From assembly GCA_900539115.1 (NCBI GenBank), contig UQAQ01000001.1, positions 62,001 to 126,000 on the forward strand: a DNA stretch of 64,000 nt. Direction: 5' to 3'. The translations under genes were made by a program, and so were the position numbers. The stretch's first letter is position 1; every line of letters begins with the position of its first letter. Shown piece by piece: positions 1-9,898 of this stretch. This stretch comes from an uncultured Roseburia sp. (lineage in GTDB: Bacteria > Bacillota > Clostridia > Lachnospirales > Lachnospiraceae). The notes under the pieces were generated by a model. It was given only the letters and a program-made list of their open reading frames with translations. It was not told the origin of the DNA and searched no databases.

Positions 1-1493
1 AGCATACGGTAGCCAGAGCGACACAGGGATACAGCAATTATTTGAACAAAGCTGCTAAAAACCCTTCGGTATCGATCGCTTATGACAGCCGTAATAAATC
101 CGACATTTTCGCAAAAACGGCGGCAAGTGTATTTGCAGCCAATGGGATATTGGTAAATATTTACAAAGAATTGATGCCTACACCATCTCTTTCCTATGCT
201 GTGCGTGCATTGAACTGTGATGGCGGTATCGTAGTGACAGCAAGCCATAACCCTGCAAAATACAATGGTTACAAAGTATATGGAGCCGATGGATGTCAGA
301 TTACTTTGGAAGTGGCAGACGCTATCCTGGCGGAGATTGAAGCGGTAGATGTGTTTGATGATGTAAAGATCATGGATTTTGAAGCCGGACTTTCCGAAGG
401 AAAGATTAAATATATCGAAGATGACGTAATTACCGGATTTATTGATGCCGTTTCCGAGCGCGCATTGAATCCGAAAGAGATTGACAAAAATGTATCCATC
501 GTATACACGCCACTCAACGGAACCGGCCGTTACTGTGTGACGAGATGTCTGAAAGAAAATGGTTACACACAGATCACGATTCCAAAAGAGCAGGAAATGC
601 CGGATGGAAACTTTACCTCTTGTCCATATCCAAATCCTGAGATCCGCGAGGCATTGGAAGTTGGTTTGAAAAAGGCAAAAGAAGTAGGAAGCGACCTCCT
701 TCTGGCAACGGATCCGGACTGTGACCGTGTCGGCGTAGCCGTAAAAGAAGGCGACGATTATCAGTTAATTTCCGGAAATCAGATGGGAATCCTTCTCTTT
801 GACTATATTTGCAAGACGTACAAAGCAAATGGAACAATGCCGGAAAATCCGGTGGTTGTAACGACGATCGTATCGACGAAAATGATTGACAAGATTGCTG
901 CAGATTATGGCGTAGAGGTAAGACGTGTGCTTACCGGATTCAAATTTATCGGCGAGCAGATCGGATTTTTGGAAGCAGACGGAGAGGTAGACCGTTATAT
1001 CTTCGGATTTGAAGAGAGTTATGGTTATCTGAGCGGCGGACATGTTCGTGACAAAGACGGAGTGAATGCCTCCCTTTTGATCTGTGAGATGTTTGCACAT
1101 TACAAAGCCCTGGGAATTTCTTTGGTACAGATGTTGAATCAGTTGTATGAAAAATATGGTTATTTCAAAGAAGCTCTTCAGTCCATTACTTTTGAAGGAG
1201 CCAGCGGTGCGAAGAAGATGGCAGATCTGATGGAAAGCCTTCGTACGAATGCACCAAAAGAAGTGGCTGGTTATAAAGTGATCGATGTGAAAGATTATAA
1301 GGCCGGAATTGGAAATCTTCCAAAATCCAACGTGTTGGAGTTCAATATGGAAGATGACATCAATGTTTTGGTTCGCCCATCCGGAACAGAGCCAAAGATC
1401 AAGATGTATTATCTGGTAAAGGGAAGCAGCGAACAGGCTGGTGCAGAGATTGTAGCTGCTCTCGAATCTTATTTCACAGAGGTTTGTAAATAA
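1..1493 (+). CDS. Phosphoglucomutase/phosphomannomutase (5' end outside window)
   Basis: Alpha-D-phosphohexomutase that interconverts hexose 1- and 6-phosphates and so supplies precursors for cell-wall polysaccharide. The frame is open from base 3, and the residues there already look like the conserved N-terminal region of the family, so the true start lies before the window and the TTG at 42 is not a start. The phosphoserine loop VTASHNP is visible (Ser codon 243-245), followed by the metal-binding loop ATDPDCDR, the sugar-binding loop GFEESYGYLSG and the C-terminal phosphate-binding RPSGTEPKIK. All four signature sites are intact. It lies directly upstream of a teichoic-acid-type operon, which fits a role in sugar-phosphate supply. 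Choice between glucose and mannose as substrate cannot be made from sequence. Confidence 0.93.
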   Translation, partial: HTVARATQGYSNYLNKAAKNPSVSIAYDSRNKSDIFAKTAASVFAANGILVNIYKELMPTPSLSYAVRALNCDGGIVVTASHNPAKYNGYKVYGADGCQITLEVADAILAEIEAVDVFDDVKIMDFEAGLSEGKIKYIEDDVITGFIDAVSERALNPKEIDKNVSIVYTPLNGTGRYCVTRCLKENGYTQITIPKEQEMPDGNFTSCPYPNPEIREALEVGLKKAKEVGSDLLLATDPDCDRVGVAVKEGDDYQLISGNQMGILLFDYICKTYKANGTMPENPVVVTTIVSTKMIDKIAADYGVEVRRVLTGFKFIGEQIGFLEADGEVDRYIFGFEESYGYLSGGHVRDKDGVNASLLICEMFAHYKALGISLVQMLNQLYEKYGYFKEALQSITFEGASGAKKMADLMESLRTNAPKEVAGYKVIDVKDYKAGIGNLPKSNVLEFNMEDDINVLVRPSGTEPKIKMYYLVKGSSEQAGAEIVAALESYFTEVCK

Positions 1494-1514
1494 TTGTAAG
1501 AATGAAAATAATGA

Positions 1515-1545
1515 GGCACCAATTTGATGAACTTGAATTGGTGCC
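1515..1545 (+). terminator. Hairpin after the phosphohexomutase gene
   Basis: A perfect 10-bp inverted repeat (GGCACCAATT / AATTGGTGCC) with an 11-nt loop lies between the mutase stop and the next ribosome binding site. There is no clear T-run after it, so it may be a weak terminator or an mRNA-stabilising hairpin. Confidence 0.5.
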
Positions 1546-1572
1546 CCTTGTCATGTTATGTAGGAGGTCAGA

Positions 1573-4236
1573 ATGAACGGACAGAAAAAGAAACATATCC
1601 GGTTTATCCTAGAATACACTGCGTCGTTTGCAGTGCTTTTTCTGTTGATCTATCTTGGATTTATTTTGAATCATCGTTCGTTTATTTGGTTTTATGACGG
1701 AAATAAACAGCATTTTCCGGCCCTCCTTTATCTGCGTGATTATTATCTCAAAGTGGCAGGAAATCTCTTTTCCGGTCATTTTACCCTGCCGATGTTCGAT
1801 TTTTCCATCGGTATGGGAGAAGATATCCTGACGACATTGAACTTTTACGGTATGGGAGATCCGCTGACGCTGCTTTCTGTTTTTGTGCCGAAGCAGCATA
1901 TGGAAATGTTTTACGATTTTCTCGTTGCTTTCCGCATGTATCTGGCAGGACTTACTTTTATTTTTTACTGCCGCAACAGAGGAAAAGGGCGGGCAGTGAG
2001 TTTAGCCGGTGCGTGGCTGTACGTATTTTCCGGTTATGTTCTTCATGTCGCGGTAAAACATCCCTTTTTTATCTCGCCGATGATCCTGCTTCCCCTTATG
2101 CTGACGGGGGTGGACCGGTATCGGGAGAAAAAAAGAGGCGGTCTGTTGATCGGAAGTGTGTTTTTGTGTGCACTCAATGGATTTTATTTTTTCTATATGA
2201 ACAGCATCTTTGTGTGCCTGTCCGCATTGATCTCGGTATTTGCCGGTAAAATGCAGGGAAAAATAAAAGTTTTCTGTGGCTTTGCCCTTAGATATGTGGC
2301 GGGGACAGCGATGGCAGCGAGCTTGTTCCTTCCGGTGATACTGTCATTTCTTTCCAGCAGCCGAAATGACAGTGCCGTGAATCCTGGAAATTTATGGCTC
2401 TTTGACGGGGAAAGGTATCTGACAATCTTTTCCGGACTGATCGGAACGCCACACATTACATGGGATTATCTGGGGATGGCGGCGATTGTGCTTCCGGCGT
2501 TGATCGTCCTTTTTGCAACCCGCGGACGGTGGAAATTGAAAAGCAGTTTTTTAATCTGGACTTTGATGATGTTAATTCCGGCGGGCGGCTATATTATGAA
2601 TGGTTTTTCGTATGTGTCGGGGCGTTTTTTATACCTTGTGACATTTGTATATGCGTATTGTGTCGTCGAAGTGCTTCCGAAATTTATGACAATGAAGCGG
2701 CTTTCCAAGGTGCTCATGCTGGTTATGGCAATTGGATATACTACAGCTGCAGCGTTCGGAGAAGAAAAGGATCTGTGGTATACATGGTTTGGTGTTGTGA
2801 CCCTGATATTGACAATACTTGTATTGTTTTTACTTGCGTCCCGGTGGGCGGCTCGATGGCGGTGGCAGGTGAAAATGTCACTTGTTCTCGTGATGCTTGC
2901 CATTTCGCTTATAGGGAATGGCTGGCTGCTTTTTGACAGCCACGCACAAAATTATATGGACCAGTTTCTTCCGCAGGGACAGGCTTCGGCAAATCTGGCA
3001 GAGGCGGCAGAAACGGAAGTGGAAAAATGTGCAGATGATGAATTTTACCGCGTCGACGTGCAGGATAAAGAAATCCAGAATACGGGGCTTGCTAGCGGGA
3101 TCTATGGGGTGTCGACATATCTGAGTTTGTCCAATCCATACCGCTTATCGTGGGATAGTGCGGTCGAAAATGGTGCCGTCGAAGACAGTATGTTTAAAGT
3201 GAATGGACTGGATCAGCGAAGCGGACTGGAGGCACTTGCCTGTGTGCGTTATTATATCGCGCCGGCTGGAGATGACAGCAAAGTGCCTTGCGGATTTGAA
3301 CGGCGGAAAACCTTTACGAAAAACAGAGCCGCCTATGATCTGTATGAAAATCCGACGCCATTGGCATTTGGGACAACTTACGATGCGGTTCAAAAGAAAA
3401 CAGAGGAATGGGAAAAAGCGAGTGGCTGCGAAAAGGAAAGCAGGATGCTTACGACGATGGTTCGGGATGACATTGAGGATAAGACAAGTGTAGAAACAGG
3501 AAAAGCAAAAGATTTCGGGACGCCGGAACTCCCGTATGAGATTACCGGAAAACGGCGGATCGAGATTCGGGGAGAGGATATCATTGTAAAGAAAAAACAC
3601 GCCCGCCTGAAACTAAAGGTGGAAGCAGACCATCTTGCAGAAACCTATGTGAGACTGGGAGATTATGAGATCACGAATGAGCGATTTCGTTATTGTGACA
3701 TAACCGCATCGCTGGGAACGGTACAAAAGTCACTTCGTGTGCTGACTCCGGAATGGAACTGGTATTTTGGCAGAAAGGAATATTTGTTTCATCTTGGAAA
3801 AATGTCCGGCGAGATGGAGATCACATTGGAATTTCAGGTAGAGGGAAGAGTTTCCAAGAAAGATCTTCAGGTATTTGGAAAAAAAGAAGAGACGATAAAA
3901 ACACAGATCAATCGTAGAAATGAGTACACTCTGCAGAATATAAAACGGACCGGTAATATCGTCCGCGGCGAGATCAATGTGCCGGAAAAACGGTATTTGC
4001 AATTGTCTGTTCCGTATAGCAGCGGATGGCGTGCTTATGTGGATGGAAAGGAAACGGAGACGTATGCCGCCAATGTCATGTTTTTAGGAATGGACATCCC
4101 GGCGGGAAACCATACGGTGGAAATCCGTTACCGGACACCGGGACTGGTGGCCGGTGTGATACTTAGTCTGATCGGATGTCTGGCGGCAGGCTTTATCCTG
4201 TGGTATGAGAGAAAGGAGAGAAAACATGGATTATAA
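1573..4236 (+). CDS. YfhO-family polytopic membrane protein
   Basis: 887-residue membrane protein resembling the YfhO family, GT-C-like proteins linked to glycosylation of lipoteichoic or other wall polymers in Firmicutes. A first membrane segment at about residues 13-32 is followed by many hydrophobic segments up to about residue 460, then a long presumably extracytoplasmic domain, and a last membrane helix at about 858-876 followed by a basic tail. The beta-rich stretch before the last helix (SVPYSSGWRAYVDG, then PAGNHTVEIRYRTPG) is typical of YfhO proteins. An AGGAGG site at 1562-1567 supports the ATG at 1573. It overlaps the next gene by 11 bp and appears to open the wall-polymer operon. 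Donor and acceptor sugars are unknown. Confidence 0.85.
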   Translation: MNGQKKKHIRFILEYTASFAVLFLLIYLGFILNHRSFIWFYDGNKQHFPALLYLRDYYLKVAGNLFSGHFTLPMFDFSIGMGEDILTTLNFYGMGDPLTLLSVFVPKQHMEMFYDFLVAFRMYLAGLTFIFYCRNRGKGRAVSLAGAWLYVFSGYVLHVAVKHPFFISPMILLPLMLTGVDRYREKKRGGLLIGSVFLCALNGFYFFYMNSIFVCLSALISVFAGKMQGKIKVFCGFALRYVAGTAMAASLFLPVILSFLSSSRNDSAVNPGNLWLFDGERYLTIFSGLIGTPHITWDYLGMAAIVLPALIVLFATRGRWKLKSSFLIWTLMMLIPAGGYIMNGFSYVSGRFLYLVTFVYAYCVVEVLPKFMTMKRLSKVLMLVMAIGYTTAAAFGEEKDLWYTWFGVVTLILTILVLFLLASRWAARWRWQVKMSLVLVMLAISLIGNGWLLFDSHAQNYMDQFLPQGQASANLAEAAETEVEKCADDEFYRVDVQDKEIQNTGLASGIYGVSTYLSLSNPYRLSWDSAVENGAVEDSMFKVNGLDQRSGLEALACVRYYIAPAGDDSKVPCGFERRKTFTKNRAAYDLYENPTPLAFGTTYDAVQKKTEEWEKASGCEKESRMLTTMVRDDIEDKTSVETGKAKDFGTPELPYEITGKRRIEIRGEDIIVKKKHARLKLKVEADHLAETYVRLGDYEITNERFRYCDITASLGTVQKSLRVLTPEWNWYFGRKEYLFHLGKMSGEMEITLEFQVEGRVSKKDLQVFGKKEETIKTQINRRNEYTLQNIKRTGNIVRGEINVPEKRYLQLSVPYSSGWRAYVDGKETETYAANVMFLGMDIPAGNHTVEIRYRTPGLVAGVILSLIGCLAAGFILWYERKERKHGL

Positions 4237-6886
4237 ATACAAATTTTCGGTCGTGATCCCGGTTTATAATGTGGAAGGATATCTCGCGGAAACATTGGAC
4301 TCCGTGATCGGGCAGAGCATTGGCTTTGAAAATAATATCCAGATTATCCTTGTCAATGACGGAAGTCCGGATGACAGCGAAAAAATCTGCCTGGAATATG
4401 CAAAAAAATATCCGGATAACATCCTTTATCTGAAGCAGGAAAACAAAGGCGTCAGTGCGGCGAGAAATTACGGAATGCAGTATGTAGAGGGAAAATATGT
4501 GAATTTTCTGGATTCGGATGATAAGTGGACCAGCGGAAGTTTTCAGGCAGTGTACGATTTTTTTGAAAAACGTCGGGACAAGATTGACTTGGTGGCCTGT
4601 CCACAGAAATTTTTTGAGGCAAGAGACGATTATCACTGGCTTTTCTTTAAATATGAGCAGGGGAGCCGGATTATCGATGTATTGGAAAAATATAATTATG
4701 TGCAGATGCATGTGACGGCTTCCTTTGTGAAAGCAGAGGTTTTGAAAACGCACCGGTTTGATGAAAAATTGAAATTTGCGGAAGACTCCAAATTTGTCAA
4801 TTCCATCATTTTGGATAAATTGAAATACGGTGTCGTGGCAGATGCCCTTCATCTGTACCGCAAGCGTGTGAATGCTTCTTCGGCGATCCAGAACAAGGGA
4901 ACATCCAAAGAATGGTATCTTGACACGCCGGAACATTATTATCTGGAGCTGATTCAGGAGTCATTGGATAAATACGGAACCGTTCTTTTGTACATTCAGT
5001 ATTTGATCTTGTACGATTTTCAATGGCGGCTCCGCGATGACCTGAATGGGATATTGACGGAAGAAGAGCAGGAGTGGTACAAGGAATGGCTGCGGAAAAT
5101 GCTGCAATATATGGATGACGATCTGATCTGTCATCTGGACAAAATGTATGTCGAGTATAAATTGTATGCGCTCTCGCTCAAATATGGCAGAGACATCCGC
5201 AAAGAACTGGTATACCGGCGGGGAGCCTTGTATTTCGATCATATTAAAATGTACAGTCTGCAGGCAAAGTCGCTGTTTTCTGTCGATGTGCTGAATATCC
5301 ACGAAGATTGTCTGGAACTTGCCGGAAGAATCTGGTGTCCGTTTGCCGATGATCTCACGATCACAGTGGAAAATGACCGGGGCGAGAGTTTTCCGGTTAC
5401 TTCCAAGCCGGCACAGTTTCGAAAGGCAGTGATTTTTGGGGAAGAAATGATGCGCGTGCGCGGGTATGAGATCCGGCTGCCGCTTGAAGATGCGACGACG
5501 TATGAAGTTTACGGGCAGTATCAGGACAATATGCCGCAGCGGTTATTTATCAAACTTGGTAAGTTTTCCCATCTGAGTCCGAATGTGGAGCAGTTGTATT
5601 TCCACAATCACGGATTTATGGTAAGTACCAATCCGGAAAATACAAAATTGTTTGTCGAAAAGAAACGCGGCTGGAAACATTTGGCAAAAGAATGTGCGCT
5701 TTTAAAGCGGTGTTTTCATGATAAAAAGAAAGCGATTGCCGGATACCGCATTCTGGCACATAGTATCCGCCCATTTTTGCGGAAAGAGCGCTGGCTTGTG
5801 ATGGAACGCATCAATGTAGCGGGCGACAATGCCGAACATTTTTATAAATATTTGAAGCGGGCGGAAGAAAAAGATGTAAAATCACGATTTACATTGTCGG
5901 AGGACAGTGTGGATTATGAAAAAATGAAAGCTGTCGGACCGGTGCTTCCGTTCCGAAAATTTCATTATAAATTGTTTGTGCTGCTTGCCAAACATATTAT
6001 TTCTTCTCAGGGCGAGGACAATATTTTCAATCCGTGGGATGACGACAGCGAATATATCCGCGATCTGTACAAGTACAATTTTGTATTTTTGCAGCATGGT
6101 ATCATTAAGGATGACTTGTCGCAGTGGCTGAACCGGTTCAATAAAAATCTACAGATGTTTGTTACGTCAGCAAAGCCGGAGTATGAGTCTATTTTGAATG
6201 GCGATTATTTTTATGATGAGTCGGTCGTGAAATTGACGGGACTTCCGAGATATGACAATTTGAAACAGGAAAGTGCCCCGCAGAAGACCATTTTGATCCT
6301 GCCGACATGGCGTGCGGCTCTTGCCTGCCGTCTGAACAATGATACCGGCGAGCGTATTTACAATCCGTTGTTTAAATATTCGGAATTTTACCGTTTTTAC
6401 AATGCACTGATTCACGATGAGAGACTGCTTCGCATCATGAAGGAAAAAGGGTACCGTGGGAAATTTTTCCTGCATACCCATCATAAGGTGCAGCTGAAAG
6501 ATTTTACCGGAAATGATATTATCGAAGTGATGCAGGATGGAATTGATTACCAGGAGGAATTTCGAAACAATGCACTTCTTGTGACAGATTTTTCCAGTGT
6601 TGCCTTTGACTTTGCGTATTTGAAAAAGCCGGTCATTTATGCCCAGTTTGATAAAGATACCTTCTTTCAGGGGCAGGTGTATTCGGAAGGATATTTCGAT
6701 TATGAGAGAGATGGGCTGGGACCGGTGTGCTATGATTATGAATCAACGATAGAGGCGTTAATCCATGCAATCGAGAACGAGTGCGTGCTGGATCCGTTGT
6801 ACGACGAGCGCGGCAATGCCTTTTACCGCTGGTTTGACCAGGATAACTGTAAACGAGTTTATGATGAGATAAGGAGATTGCATTGA
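4226..6886 (+). CDS. Bifunctional GT2 glycosyltransferase / TagF-like polyol-phosphate transferase
   Basis: 886-residue fusion for wall-polymer assembly. Residues about 5-240 are a GT2 (GT-A) glycosyltransferase with FSVVIPVYN, VNDGSPDDS, NKGVSAARNYG and the metal-site LDSDD. Residues about 550-880 match the CDP-glycerol glycerophosphotransferase (TagB/TagF) family, with LQHGI (His near 624) and TDFSSVAFDFAYLKKP near the C-terminus. A helical and beta-rich linker at about 245-500 recurs in the next gene. The ATG at 4226 is preferred over an upstream in-frame ATG at 4205 because AAAGGAGAG lies at 4212-4220. It overlaps the YfhO-like gene by 11 bp and the next gene by 4 bp. It probably adds sugar and polyol-phosphate units to the same polymer; the substrates are inferred. 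Confidence 0.88.
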   Translation: MDYKYKFSVVIPVYNVEGYLAETLDSVIGQSIGFENNIQIILVNDGSPDDSEKICLEYAKKYPDNILYLKQENKGVSAARNYGMQYVEGKYVNFLDSDDKWTSGSFQAVYDFFEKRRDKIDLVACPQKFFEARDDYHWLFFKYEQGSRIIDVLEKYNYVQMHVTASFVKAEVLKTHRFDEKLKFAEDSKFVNSIILDKLKYGVVADALHLYRKRVNASSAIQNKGTSKEWYLDTPEHYYLELIQESLDKYGTVLLYIQYLILYDFQWRLRDDLNGILTEEEQEWYKEWLRKMLQYMDDDLICHLDKMYVEYKLYALSLKYGRDIRKELVYRRGALYFDHIKMYSLQAKSLFSVDVLNIHEDCLELAGRIWCPFADDLTITVENDRGESFPVTSKPAQFRKAVIFGEEMMRVRGYEIRLPLEDATTYEVYGQYQDNMPQRLFIKLGKFSHLSPNVEQLYFHNHGFMVSTNPENTKLFVEKKRGWKHLAKECALLKRCFHDKKKAIAGYRILAHSIRPFLRKERWLVMERINVAGDNAEHFYKYLKRAEEKDVKSRFTLSEDSVDYEKMKAVGPVLPFRKFHYKLFVLLAKHIISSQGEDNIFNPWDDDSEYIRDLYKYNFVFLQHGIIKDDLSQWLNRFNKNLQMFVTSAKPEYESILNGDYFYDESVVKLTGLPRYDNLKQESAPQKTILILPTWRAALACRLNNDTGERIYNPLFKYSEFYRFYNALIHDERLLRIMKEKGYRGKFFLHTHHKVQLKDFTGNDIIEVMQDGIDYQEEFRNNALLVTDFSSVAFDFAYLKKPVIYAQFDKDTFFQGQVYSEGYFDYERDGLGPVCYDYESTIEALIHAIENECVLDPLYDERGNAFYRWFDQDNCKRVYDEIRRLH

Positions 6887-8082
6887 AACAACAGTCATTT
6901 ATTTTTTGGAAAGAATTGACAAAAGAATATGTGCCGGGAAAAGATGCCCTTGTCCTTTCAAAGCGGGAGAAGAAACGACTCGATGCCTTTCTTGCTTCTC
7001 TGAAACCGGATGTGATGATGGTCGTTCTCTCGGATGAGCCGGTGGAGGGAAAACAGCATATGGCGTATGTGAAGGAGCATTATAATGTCGGAACGATCGA
7101 TGCTTCCCGACTGCTGGTCCGTCCGGAGTTTGTGGCTTTGATACGAAAAAAAGAAAGCGATGGGGATTTTGCGCTTCTCTGCCGGCTGTACGAGACGGCA
7201 GAAAAATTTGCGGTTTATGAGCGGAAAGAAGAGGACATTATCGTGGATACAAACCGTCCCCGCACATGGAATGAGGCGGGGGAATATCCGGTTTCCATCG
7301 TTATGTATAAAAATATATGGAAACGCCTGCAGAAAAAACAGGGAAATGTGCTTCCGTTTTTCCAGCATCTGCTGATTCAAAATCTGTTTCACGCCGGATT
7401 TACGGAAAAAGATTCGATGAGTGAAAATTTGAAACGGGATTTTATCTCGATTTTGGAAGGCATCGAAGATGATATTTTATGTGGCTGTGAGCAGATTCCG
7501 GATGATGTAAAAATCTGGCTGTTAGAAGCGAAAAAGCAAAAAACGATTTTGCCGGAACTTGTATACCGGAGCGGAAGACTGCGCTACCACAATCTTACGA
7601 TTACGTCGCTAAAAGAAATGCCGTATGAGATAACATCGATCGCTTACCGGAAGAAAAAGCTCGTTGTAAGCGGCGAGGTGATTCAGCCGGCAGAGGATGC
7701 AGAGATCGTTTATTATGCGATGGACAACCGAAATAAAGAAGTTCCTTTTTCGGTGACAGAAAAAGAGGTATATTATCTGGGTGAAAAGAAACATACGAGA
7801 AAATGCTTTGAAGCCGAAATTCCGGTATCCACAAAGCCGGTGGGGCTGCGCTTTATGTACCGTTACCATGAGTTATACCGTGCCAGAGTGCGGATGGCAT
7901 TTGCCGGGGAATTGAAACTGGTGCCGGAAACCAAAGATGATTATGCGTTTTTGGATCAGCTGATGCTGCGTACGGAAAAGCGGATTTTGTTTGCTGCACC
8001 GCTGCAAAAGAAAACCCGGATAAAGCAGTTCTTTACATTTGGACGAAAAAGCATTAAAATAGAGACAGGATTACAACAGTAA
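6883..8082 (+). CDS. Helper protein of the wall-polymer operon (unknown function)
   Basis: 399 residues with no recognised catalytic motif, signal peptide or membrane segment. Its second half resembles the linker of the preceding fusion protein. Both have a helical stretch ending in D(D)ILC or DDLIC, then ELVYRSGRLRYHNL here versus ELVYRRGALYFDHI there, then a beta-rich domain. It may be a stand-alone copy of that interaction or substrate-binding module. Translation starts at a TTG overlapping the previous stop (TTGA at 6883-6886), with AAGGAG at 6871-6876, so the two genes are translationally coupled. The spacing to tarI is 48 bp. Confidence 0.7.
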   Translation: MKQQSFIFWKELTKEYVPGKDALVLSKREKKRLDAFLASLKPDVMMVVLSDEPVEGKQHMAYVKEHYNVGTIDASRLLVRPEFVALIRKKESDGDFALLCRLYETAEKFAVYERKEEDIIVDTNRPRTWNEAGEYPVSIVMYKNIWKRLQKKQGNVLPFFQHLLIQNLFHAGFTEKDSMSENLKRDFISILEGIEDDILCGCEQIPDDVKIWLLEAKKQKTILPELVYRSGRLRYHNLTITSLKEMPYEITSIAYRKKKLVVSGEVIQPAEDAEIVYYAMDNRNKEVPFSVTEKEVYYLGEKKHTRKCFEAEIPVSTKPVGLRFMYRYHELYRARVRMAFAGELKLVPETKDDYAFLDQLMLRTEKRILFAAPLQKKTRIKQFFTFGRKSIKIETGLQQ

Positions 8083-8130
8083 ATACATCAGAAAATTTGT
8101 ACTTGTTATTCTGGTGGAATGGAGGAAGTT

Positions 8131-8853
8131 ATGATTTATGGAGTAGTACTTGCCGGTGGTGTCGGAAGCCGGATGGGAAATGTCGGAAAACCAAAACAGT
8201 ATCTGCTGGTAGGAGACAAACCGATCTTAATCCACACGTTGGAAAAATTTTACATGCAAAGTGAATTTGAAAAGGTTCTCGTATTGTGCCCGACCGAGTG
8301 GATCTCGCACACAAAGAACCTTGTTCGTAAATATATGAAAGACACTGAGAGAATTGTGGTTCTTGAAGGCGGCGAGACGAGAAATGAGACGATTATGAAT
8401 TCGATCGCCTACATCGAAAAAGAGGGCAATCTTAATGAAGATACGATCATTGTCACACATGATTCGGTTCGTCCTTTTGTGACGCAGAGGATACTGGAGG
8501 AAAATATCCGCTATGCGAAAGAATACGGTGCCTGCGATACCGCAGTGGCAGCGACCGATACGATCGTGTGCAGCGAGGACAATGTGGTGATCAGCGATAT
8601 TCCGGAGCGTCGCAAAATGTATCAGGGACAGACACCACAGACATTTAAGGCATTGAAACTCCGCCAATTATATGAGGCGCTTAGTCCCAAGGAAAAAGAA
8701 CTTTTGACGGATGCGGCAAAGATTTTTGTTATGAAAGGTGAAAAAGTTCATATCGTAGACGGAGAGGTGTTTAATATCAAGATTACCTATCCTTATGATC
8801 TGCGTGTGGCAGAAGCTTTGATCAAAGGGGAAGAAAACAAATCGGAAGGATGA
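8131..8853 (+). CDS. tarI: Ribitol-5-phosphate cytidylyltransferase (TarI) of the IspD family
   Basis: 240-residue cytidylyltransferase of the IspD/TarI family that joins CTP to a polyol phosphate. The CTP-binding loop GVVLAGGVGSRMG is at the N-terminus, and THDSVRPFV and YQGQTPQTFK are the usual later motifs. IspD and TarI are hard to separate by sequence, but the next gene is a TarJ-type dehydrogenase and TagF-like genes flank the pair, which favours CDP-ribitol synthesis over isoprenoid synthesis. ATG 8131 follows GGAGG at 8121-8125; an in-frame ATG at 8119 has no usable site. Confidence 0.85.
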   Translation: MIYGVVLAGGVGSRMGNVGKPKQYLLVGDKPILIHTLEKFYMQSEFEKVLVLCPTEWISHTKNLVRKYMKDTERIVVLEGGETRNETIMNSIAYIEKEGNLNEDTIIVTHDSVRPFVTQRILEENIRYAKEYGACDTAVAATDTIVCSEDNVVISDIPERRKMYQGQTPQTFKALKLRQLYEALSPKEKELLTDAAKIFVMKGEKVHIVDGEVFNIKITYPYDLRVAEALIKGEENKSEG

Positions 8854-8862
8854 AATTAGACT

Positions 8863-9885
8863 ATGCTGAATGCAGTTTACCGTCTGGTTGCACCCAGACG
8901 ATTTGAAGTAGAATTTACGGATATTGACCTGACAGCGGGCAATGTGATCGTCAGACCGACGTATTTGTCAATCTGTAATGCCGATCAGAGATATTATCAG
9001 GGAAAACGTGCGGAAGATGTTCTGCGTCAGAAATTGCCGATGGCATTGATCCATGAGGGGATTGGACAGGTTGTTTATGATCCGGAAGGAGAATTTCAGG
9101 CAGGCGAAAAAGTGGTAATGATCCCCAATACACCGATGAGTGAAGATGAGATCATTGCAGAAAATTATCGAAGAGATTCCAAATTCCGCGCCAGCGGTTT
9201 TGACGGCTTTATGCAGGATGTTGTGGATATTCGCAGAGACCGGCTAGTCCGTCTCCCGGAGAATATCAATCCGCTTGTGGCAGCATTTACGGAAATTGTA
9301 TCGGTCAGTGTACATGCTCTCAGCCGGTTTGATCGAATTGCGCACAAACGCCGGGAATGTGTCGGCATCTGGGGCGATGGAAATTTGGGTTATATTACTG
9401 CCGTATTTTTTAAGGCAATGTTCCCGGATACGAAGTTATGTATTTTTGGTGTAAACCGCGATAAATTGTCAGATTTTACCTTTGCAGATGAGACGTATGT
9501 GGTTTCCCGGATTCCGGAAGATCTGCAGATCGACCATGCGATTGAATGTGTCGGCGGCGAAGGTTCTCCGAAAGCAATCAATCAGATTATTGATTATATC
9601 CGCCCGGAGGGTACGATTGCGATTTTGGGCGTGTCGGAAAACCCGGTTTCAATCAACACCCGTATGATGTTGGAAAAGGGACTTCGTATGTTTGGCAGCA
9701 GTCGAAGCGGCAGAGCGGATTTTATGAAAACCATTGAGTTGTATCAATCCAATCCGGAGATTCCGGAATATCTGCAAAATATCGTAGGCGGTGTATTTAA
9801 AATTCGTTCGATCGATGATATGCGCAAAGCCTTTGAAGCAGATATACACAAAGAATTTGGAAAAACCATTATGATATGGAGTTAA
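8863..9885 (+). CDS. tarJ: Ribulose-5-phosphate reductase (TarJ), zinc alcohol-dehydrogenase family
   Basis: 340-residue medium-chain dehydrogenase. In TarI/TarJ systems it reduces ribulose 5-phosphate to ribitol 5-phosphate, which TarI then activates. Visible features are the N-terminal catalytic-zinc region (SICNADQRYYQG), the HEG motif (MALIHEGIG), and a Rossmann-like loop (GIWGDGNLGYITA). It begins 9 bp after tarI with a GGAAGGA site. The immediate partner is the strongest evidence for TarJ over other sorbitol-dehydrogenase-like enzymes. Confidence 0.87.
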   Translation: MLNAVYRLVAPRRFEVEFTDIDLTAGNVIVRPTYLSICNADQRYYQGKRAEDVLRQKLPMALIHEGIGQVVYDPEGEFQAGEKVVMIPNTPMSEDEIIAENYRRDSKFRASGFDGFMQDVVDIRRDRLVRLPENINPLVAAFTEIVSVSVHALSRFDRIAHKRRECVGIWGDGNLGYITAVFFKAMFPDTKLCIFGVNRDKLSDFTFADETYVVSRIPEDLQIDHAIECVGGEGSPKAINQIIDYIRPEGTIAILGVSENPVSINTRMMLEKGLRMFGSSRSGRADFMKTIELYQSNPEIPEYLQNIVGGVFKIRSIDDMRKAFEADIHKEFGKTIMIWS

Positions 9886-9898
9886 ATGGAGGATATTT

